This document shows, in pieces, positions 12,811 through 16,531 of a DNA stretch of 16,531 nucleotides. The DNA comes from CAVBBU01 sp963593765 (GTDB taxonomy: Bacteria; Bacillota; Clostridia; Lachnospirales; Lachnospiraceae), in contig CAVBBU010000039.1 in assembly GCA_963593765.1 (NCBI GenBank), forward strand, positions 1 through 16,531. Reading direction: 5' to 3'. Below the pieces are notes generated by a model, which had not been told where the DNA came from, ran no database searches, and saw only the letters and a list, made by a program, of their open reading frames with translations. The position numbers were made by a program, and so were the translations under genes. The stretch's first letter is position 1, and each line of letters starts with the position of its first letter.

Positions 12811-14589
12811 ATGATTATACAAAATATATTATGGCCTAAGATAGATATTTGTTCTCAGGAGAGAATGTACTTTAGAAAAAGTAAGTATACTCTTTATATG
12901 GATCAAAGCCTTGTGCTAGATAAGGGTGCAAGGGTTAGATTTGATACTTATTTTAATAGTGTTTCCATAGATAAATGGAAAAAGTATACGAAGGTATCTA
13001 ATTTAAGCTTAAGCCTAAAGCTAAAGGGATATTGCTGCATACGGCTTTATTATAAAAAAAGAATCAATAATAAAACCTACAAAAAATGTGTGCTTGAAAA
13101 GATATACAAGGCAGATGATGCTAAAGAGCTAGTGCTAGACTTTCCATCAGGAGAGGGCATGGCATATTTTTCTATAGAGGCACTGGAGAAGGGCTGTACA
13201 TTTTACGGCGGATATTATTTTTCTGATATAAAGGAAAATATGGCGAATGTAAAAATTGCCATAGGCATATGCACCTTTTGTAGAGAGAGCTTTATCGAGC
13301 ATAATTTGCAGCTGCTAAATAAATATATATTTGATAATCCATCATCAGAATTATATGGAAGATTAGAGGTATTTATTTCTGATAATGGTAAGACCTTAGA
13401 TATAGATAAATTATCCGGTGAGCATATACATATATTTCAAAATAAAAATGTAGGCGGAGCAGGCGGCTTTACTCGTGATTTAATAGAGATGCTTAATGCA
13501 AACAAAAATGGCATGGGAATAACACATGCCTTATTAATGGACGACGATATTACTATAGATCCGGAAGCATTGCTAAAAACCTATAGGGTTTTATCTGTGA
13601 TAAAGGATAATTATAAGGACTCCTTTATAGGAGGAGCGATGCTAAGAAATGATGCTCAAAATATACAGGTAGAGTCTGGAGCATCATGGAATAAGGGAAA
13701 GCTGGTTTCACTAAAGAAAAACTTGGATATGAACAAGTGTTCTGCTTGCCTTGAAAATGAGGTTGAAGAATATAGAGAATACAACGCATGGTGGTATTGC
13801 TGCTTCCCGATGAATATAGTAAGGGATGATAATCTTCCGCTTCCGATTTTCATAAGAGGTGATGATGTAGAATATGGATTAAGGAATATGAAAAACCTAA
13901 TTCTTATGAATGGAATATGTGTGTGGCACGAGCCATTTGAAAACAAATATTCATCAGCCCTGTATTATTATATTTTAAGAAACCAGTTTATTGATAATGC
14001 ATTGCATTGCCCAAGCTATAGTAAGAGGCGTGTTAAAAGGCAGCTCCTAGGAAGCGTTGTAAGAGAAGTGGTTTATTATAGATATAAAAATGTAGACCTT
14101 ATACTTCGAGGAGTGAGAGACTATCTAAAGGGAATAGACTGGCTTATACATTCGGACGGCGAAGCGCTACATAAGGAGATTATGGCAGCAGGCTATAAGG
14201 CAAAGCCAGTAGAAGAGCTGGATATGCCATTTTCATATTCAAGATATAAAAAAAGCAGCAAGGAAAATGATTCCAGAGCGCATAGGAATTTTAGATTAAC
14301 CATGATTTGCGGATATTTTTTCCCTACAAAGAGAGATAATATAGTGCCTATGGCAGGGATAAGACCTTATAATACATATAGAGCAAAAAGAATTTTAAAT
14401 TATGACGAGTCATCAAAAAAAGGTTTTGTTACAAAAAGAAGCAAGACTATGATGATAAAAAAGATGCTTGAAACCTTTAAGGTAATGATTGAGCTTGATA
14501 GAAAGTATACCAAGGTAACAAGGGAATATAAAAGAAGATGCAGTGAGATACAAAGCTTGGAATTTTGGAAGAGGTATCTTGGTATTTAG
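12811..14589 (+). CDS. GlfT2-like glycosyltransferase B (paralogue of A)
   Basis: The 592-residue paralogue of the preceding protein has the same layout: a beta-rich N-terminal domain (about 1-140), a GT-A domain (about 145-385) and a C-terminal helical part. It shows IGICTFCRE (151-159), FISDNGKTL (188-196), NKNVGGAGGFTR (211-222), LLMDDDI (241-247; D244/D246), NAWW (325-328), PIFIRGDDVEYGLR (345-358; D352 as candidate base) and VWHEPFE (371-377; His373). All GlfT2-type catalytic positions are present, so both copies look active. Divergence is broad, which suggests that the two add different linkages or act one after the other. The ATG follows AAGGATAAG with good spacing. It has no repeat insertion. 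A GC-rich hairpin element follows its stop. Confidence 0.87.
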   Translation: MIIQNILWPKIDICSQERMYFRKSKYTLYMDQSLVLDKGARVRFDTYFNSVSIDKWKKYTKVSNLSLSLKLKGYCCIRLYYKKRINNKTYKKCVLEKIYKADDAKELVLDFPSGEGMAYFSIEALEKGCTFYGGYYFSDIKENMANVKIAIGICTFCRESFIEHNLQLLNKYIFDNPSSELYGRLEVFISDNGKTLDIDKLSGEHIHIFQNKNVGGAGGFTRDLIEMLNANKNGMGITHALLMDDDITIDPEALLKTYRVLSVIKDNYKDSFIGGAMLRNDAQNIQVESGASWNKGKLVSLKKNLDMNKCSACLENEVEEYREYNAWWYCCFPMNIVRDDNLPLPIFIRGDDVEYGLRNMKNLILMNGICVWHEPFENKYSSALYYYILRNQFIDNALHCPSYSKRRVKRQLLGSVVREVVYYRYKNVDLILRGVRDYLKGIDWLIHSDGEALHKEIMAAGYKAKPVEELDMPFSYSRYKKSSKENDSRAHRNFRLTMICGYFFPTKRDNIVPMAGIRPYNTYRAKRILNYDESSKKGFVTKRSKTMMIKKMLETFKVMIELDRKYTKVTREYKRRCSEIQSLEFWKRYLGI

Positions 14590-14594
14590 TATTG

Positions 14595-14603
14595 ATATGC
14601 GGT
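14595..14603 (+). repeat. Shared post-stop motif ATATGCGGT, copy 2
   Basis: This is identical to 12780-12788 and also 5 nt after a stop codon. The preceding coding ends also match (GAGGTATCTT in both genes), so homology continues across the stop. Confidence 0.7.
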
Positions 14604-14623
14604 TATTTATAACTAAAAAAACG

Positions 14624-14707
14624 CTCCGCTTTGGATCGCACTGCGGCGGAGTGGAAGATGTCGCTTTGCGACCCACCGCAGGCGGAGAATCCTGCGAAGC
14701 AGGATTC
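14624..14707. repeat. GC-rich multi-hairpin element
   Basis: The stretch 14621-14707 is about 62% G+C by my count, in an AT-rich setting. It packs several perfect inverted repeats: CTCCGC/GCGGAG (14624-14629 with 14646-14651), CTGCGG/CCGCAG (14641-14646 with 14676-14681), GTGG/CCAC around GTCGC-TTT-GCGAC (14660-14672), and GAATCCTGC-GAA-GCAGGATTC (14687-14707). Some are mutually exclusive. The last cap shares TGCGAAGCA and GAAGCAGGATT with the element at 5-42. The short open frame crossing it does not look like a gene. It is probably a dispersed palindromic intergenic repeat, and it might also tune transcription into the next gene. Confidence 0.7.
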
Positions 14708-14725
14708 TTATTTATGCAAAAGGTG

Positions 14726-14733
14726 AGGAGGAG
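14726..14733 (+). promoter_or_regulatory. Strong Shine-Dalgarno site deciding a GTG start
   Basis: AGGAGGAG ends 5 nt before the GTG at 14739. It is the strongest ribosome site in the glycan cluster and supports the GTG start of the membrane protein. Confidence 0.85.
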
Positions 14734-14738
14734 AAAAA

Positions 14739-16466
14739 GTGAAAAAAATTTTTAAAGGAATAGAGGATTTTTATAGATGGATAATCGCAGGAGTGTTTTT
14801 AATTATTATAAGCTTTTTATGCCTTTGCAACATGGCTTCAACAAGCCACCTTATTATGTGGGAGCATACTATATGCACTAAGGACTCTGTGATTTTTCAT
14901 ATTTTTCTTGTGGCAGTTACGATATTTGTAATATCAATTTTTAGAAAAAGCAAAATCAACCAAAGATTAAGAGAGTACCTTTCGGATGAAAAGGAATTTA
15001 AAAAAATAAAAAGAATTATCCTGTGTGGAATTTTTGCACTTGCAGCAATATGGGTATTAAGTACGCAGTTTGTACCAGGCGTAGATGAATATGTGATACA
15101 AGACGCCGTTAGAGATGTATTACAGGGAGATTTTAGTTCATTTGCTGATCACGCATATATGGACATATACCAACATCAATGGGGATTTTTCCTTTTTTCA
15201 CTTCTTATAGCATTAGTTTTTGGTGGAATGAATTATATAGTTATGGGGCTGCTTATTGCAGTTGCAATCAGCATGGTATTTAAACAACTTTCGGAAATAG
15301 CAAAGCTTTTAGGAGCAGAAAAAACAGAGCAGTTAATTATTTTAATATTTGGAATTTTGTTTTTTCCATTCTTGTTATATTCAGAGGATGTATATGGCAA
15401 TATGTTTGGCATTGCCTTTGCTCTTACCGCAATCAAATATGAGATTATATATTTTAGAAGTGAAAATAAAAAGGATGCTATAAAATGTGGCATAGCTATC
15501 GCACTTGGGATAATGATGAAAAGTAATATGCAGATTTACTTTTTAGCTATTTTATTTTCAAGTCTAGTAAATATCATAAAAAAGAAAAAGGAATCCGTAT
15601 TTTTAATTATAATAATTTGCCTAGCATACTTTATAGAAGCTAAGGGTGTATCATTAATTATTCATATACTGTGTGGGGGCGGTGAAAGGCAGCTTAATGC
15701 ACCGATAACTCCGCTTGCATGGGTGGCTATGGGTTTGCAAAATGATGGAGAGATAGGCCCAGGTTGGTGGAACAGCTATGTTACAAATAGCTATTACGAC
15801 TGTGGTGGAGATATAATTAAGCATGCACAGGTATGCAAAGAGAGCATAATAAATTCTCTTACAGGCTTTATAACTAATCCGACTAGTGGAGTAGATTTTT
15901 TTGCAGAGAAGATATTAACCACTTGGACAAATCCGACCTTTCAATGCTTTGGAACAGTTAGGAACGGTTCCTATGTTGTAACACCATTATGGGTACAGGT
16001 TCTACTTTCGTACAAGGGACAGTGGCTTACATCCAAGTATTTAAACGTGCTTAGCTTTTTAGTATTTTTTGGTGCATTTTTATATATACTAAATAGAAAG
16101 GACGAGGACAATGCCGAGCTTATCCTACCTATGACTTTTGTTGGAGGCTTTGTATTTTATTTATTTTGGGAAACAAAGGCAAGATATGCACTTATGTTTT
16201 TTGCAGTTCTTATACCCCTTGCAGCAAGAGGATATACCTTGGCACTTGAGGGCTTAGAGAGACGAAGTAAAATAAGATCAAAAAGAAAAAAGCTGACAAA
16301 TATAATGAAGCTTCGCTTCGCAATTATTGCTTTAGTTATAGTTGGATTTACTGTTTTGTATGAAAGCGAGCTGAAGGATATGCTTAGCAGTGGAGGCAAA
16401 ACATATAAAGAATATATTGCAGATTCGTATTGGAGAGAAATAAGTGAGTATATAGAAAAGGAGTAG
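14739..16466 (+). CDS. Multi-pass membrane protein, GT-C-like glycosyltransferase
   Basis: The 575-residue membrane protein has about 12-13 hydrophobic segments, including 14-32, 51-68, 92-110, 148-180 (two), 198-214, 218-236, 249-281, 285-310, 433-451, 484-496 and 524-541. A large hydrophilic loop (about 311-432) follows the eighth or ninth helix. An acidic pair, D116-E117 in VPGVDEYVI, follows the third helix, where GT-C enzymes (PMT/ArnT type) place their catalytic acidic motif. IYQHQWGFFLF (143-153) and FWETKARYALMFFAV (476-490) also resemble that superfamily. GT-C enzymes use polyprenyl-phosphate sugars outside the membrane, so it may decorate or extend the glycan made by the cluster. 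The family assignment is by pattern only. Alternatives are another polysaccharide membrane protein, such as a polymerase. It starts with GTG after a strong ribosome site. Confidence 0.7.
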   Translation: MKKIFKGIEDFYRWIIAGVFLIIISFLCLCNMASTSHLIMWEHTICTKDSVIFHIFLVAVTIFVISIFRKSKINQRLREYLSDEKEFKKIKRIILCGIFALAAIWVLSTQFVPGVDEYVIQDAVRDVLQGDFSSFADHAYMDIYQHQWGFFLFSLLIALVFGGMNYIVMGLLIAVAISMVFKQLSEIAKLLGAEKTEQLIILIFGILFFPFLLYSEDVYGNMFGIAFALTAIKYEIIYFRSENKKDAIKCGIAIALGIMMKSNMQIYFLAILFSSLVNIIKKKKESVFLIIIICLAYFIEAKGVSLIIHILCGGGERQLNAPITPLAWVAMGLQNDGEIGPGWWNSYVTNSYYDCGGDIIKHAQVCKESIINSLTGFITNPTSGVDFFAEKILTTWTNPTFQCFGTVRNGSYVVTPLWVQVLLSYKGQWLTSKYLNVLSFLVFFGAFLYILNRKDEDNAELILPMTFVGGFVFYLFWETKARYALMFFAVLIPLAARGYTLALEGLERRSKIRSKRKKLTNIMKLRFAIIALVIVGFTVLYESELKDMLSSGGKTYKEYIADSYWREISEYIEKE

Positions 16467-16476
16467 CTTTTGAAAA

Positions 16477-16518
16477 TGCAGCAGATAAGCCACGACATAT
16501 AGGTTATTATCTGCTGCA
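16477..16518 (-). terminator. 12-bp inverted repeat at cluster end
   Basis: TGCAGCAGATAA (16477-16488) pairs perfectly with TTATCTGCTGCA (16507-16518) around an 18-nt loop, starting 10 nt after the last stop codon. On the plus strand the hairpin is followed by AAAATTC, not a T-run. On the minus strand it is followed by TTTTCAAAAG. It may therefore terminate a convergent gene beyond the window, with weaker or no action on the glycan cluster. Its position marks the likely end of the transcription unit. Confidence 0.5.
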
Positions 16519-16531
16519 AAATTCTGTATAT

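Noticed and set aside
14592..14613. Promoter (TTGATA ... TATAAC) upstream of the membrane gene
   Set aside because: The spacer is only 10 bp, too short for sigma-A recognition.
14543..14755. 70-codon rightward open frame over the GC-rich element
   Set aside because: It overlaps the 3' end of GlfT2-like B, has no ribosome site, and most of it translates inverted repeats.

Overview
The window is the replication-origin region of a low-GC Firmicute chromosome. The gene order dnaA-dnaN-yaaA-recF-gyrB-gyrA, the Ile (ATA) and Arg (AGA) codon preference and the style of the DnaA and GyrA proteins suggest Clostridia, most likely a Lachnospiraceae-type anaerobe. That placement is an inference from protein style, not from a search. 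No rRNA, tRNA, CRISPR array, transposase or prophage gene is visible.

Left edge to 1208: two GC-richer hairpin structures (11-42 and 54-79) lie at the edge. A leftward gene (86-718) follows, encoding a six-helix ECF-transporter substrate-binding (S) protein that resembles the pantothenate type. It has a textbook sigma-A promoter at 800-827. The 490-bp AT-rich gap up to dnaA holds a spread of DnaA-box-like 9-mers and the dnaA promoter (TTGATT, 17 bp, extended -10 TGCTATAAT). This is the upstream half of oriC.

1209-9816: the replication and topology block, all rightward. It runs dnaA (initiator), dnaN (sliding clamp), a small S4 RNA-binding protein, recF (overlapping the S4 gene by 29 nt), gyrB and gyrA. 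The dnaA-dnaN gap carries six tandem CTA/TTA triplets (DnaA-trio motif), a perfect AT-only 18-nt palindrome and an inverted DnaA-box-like site. This looks like the unwinding half of a bipartite origin of the B. subtilis type.

9852-16466: a rightward surface-polysaccharide cluster starts 35 nt after gyrA, with no clear terminator between. It encodes a GT2 glycosyltransferase, two tandem paralogous GlfT2-like (galactofuranosyltransferase-type) enzymes, and a multi-pass GT-C-like membrane glycosyltransferase. The two GlfT2-like genes retain a shared 3' flank, a sign of tandem duplication. The first carries an in-frame 33-bp tandem repeat in its catalytic domain. A GC-rich multi-hairpin element (14624-14707) separates the second from the membrane gene. 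A 12-bp hairpin at 16477-16518 closes the window. Together the four proteins could build and transfer part of a cell-envelope glycan that may contain galactofuranose. The acceptor, UDP-galactopyranose mutase, flippase and polymerase genes are not in view.

Most of the window is conserved core. The parts most worth a second look are the origin architecture, the GlfT2-like pair fused to the gyrase operon, and the GCGAAGC-capped hairpin elements.
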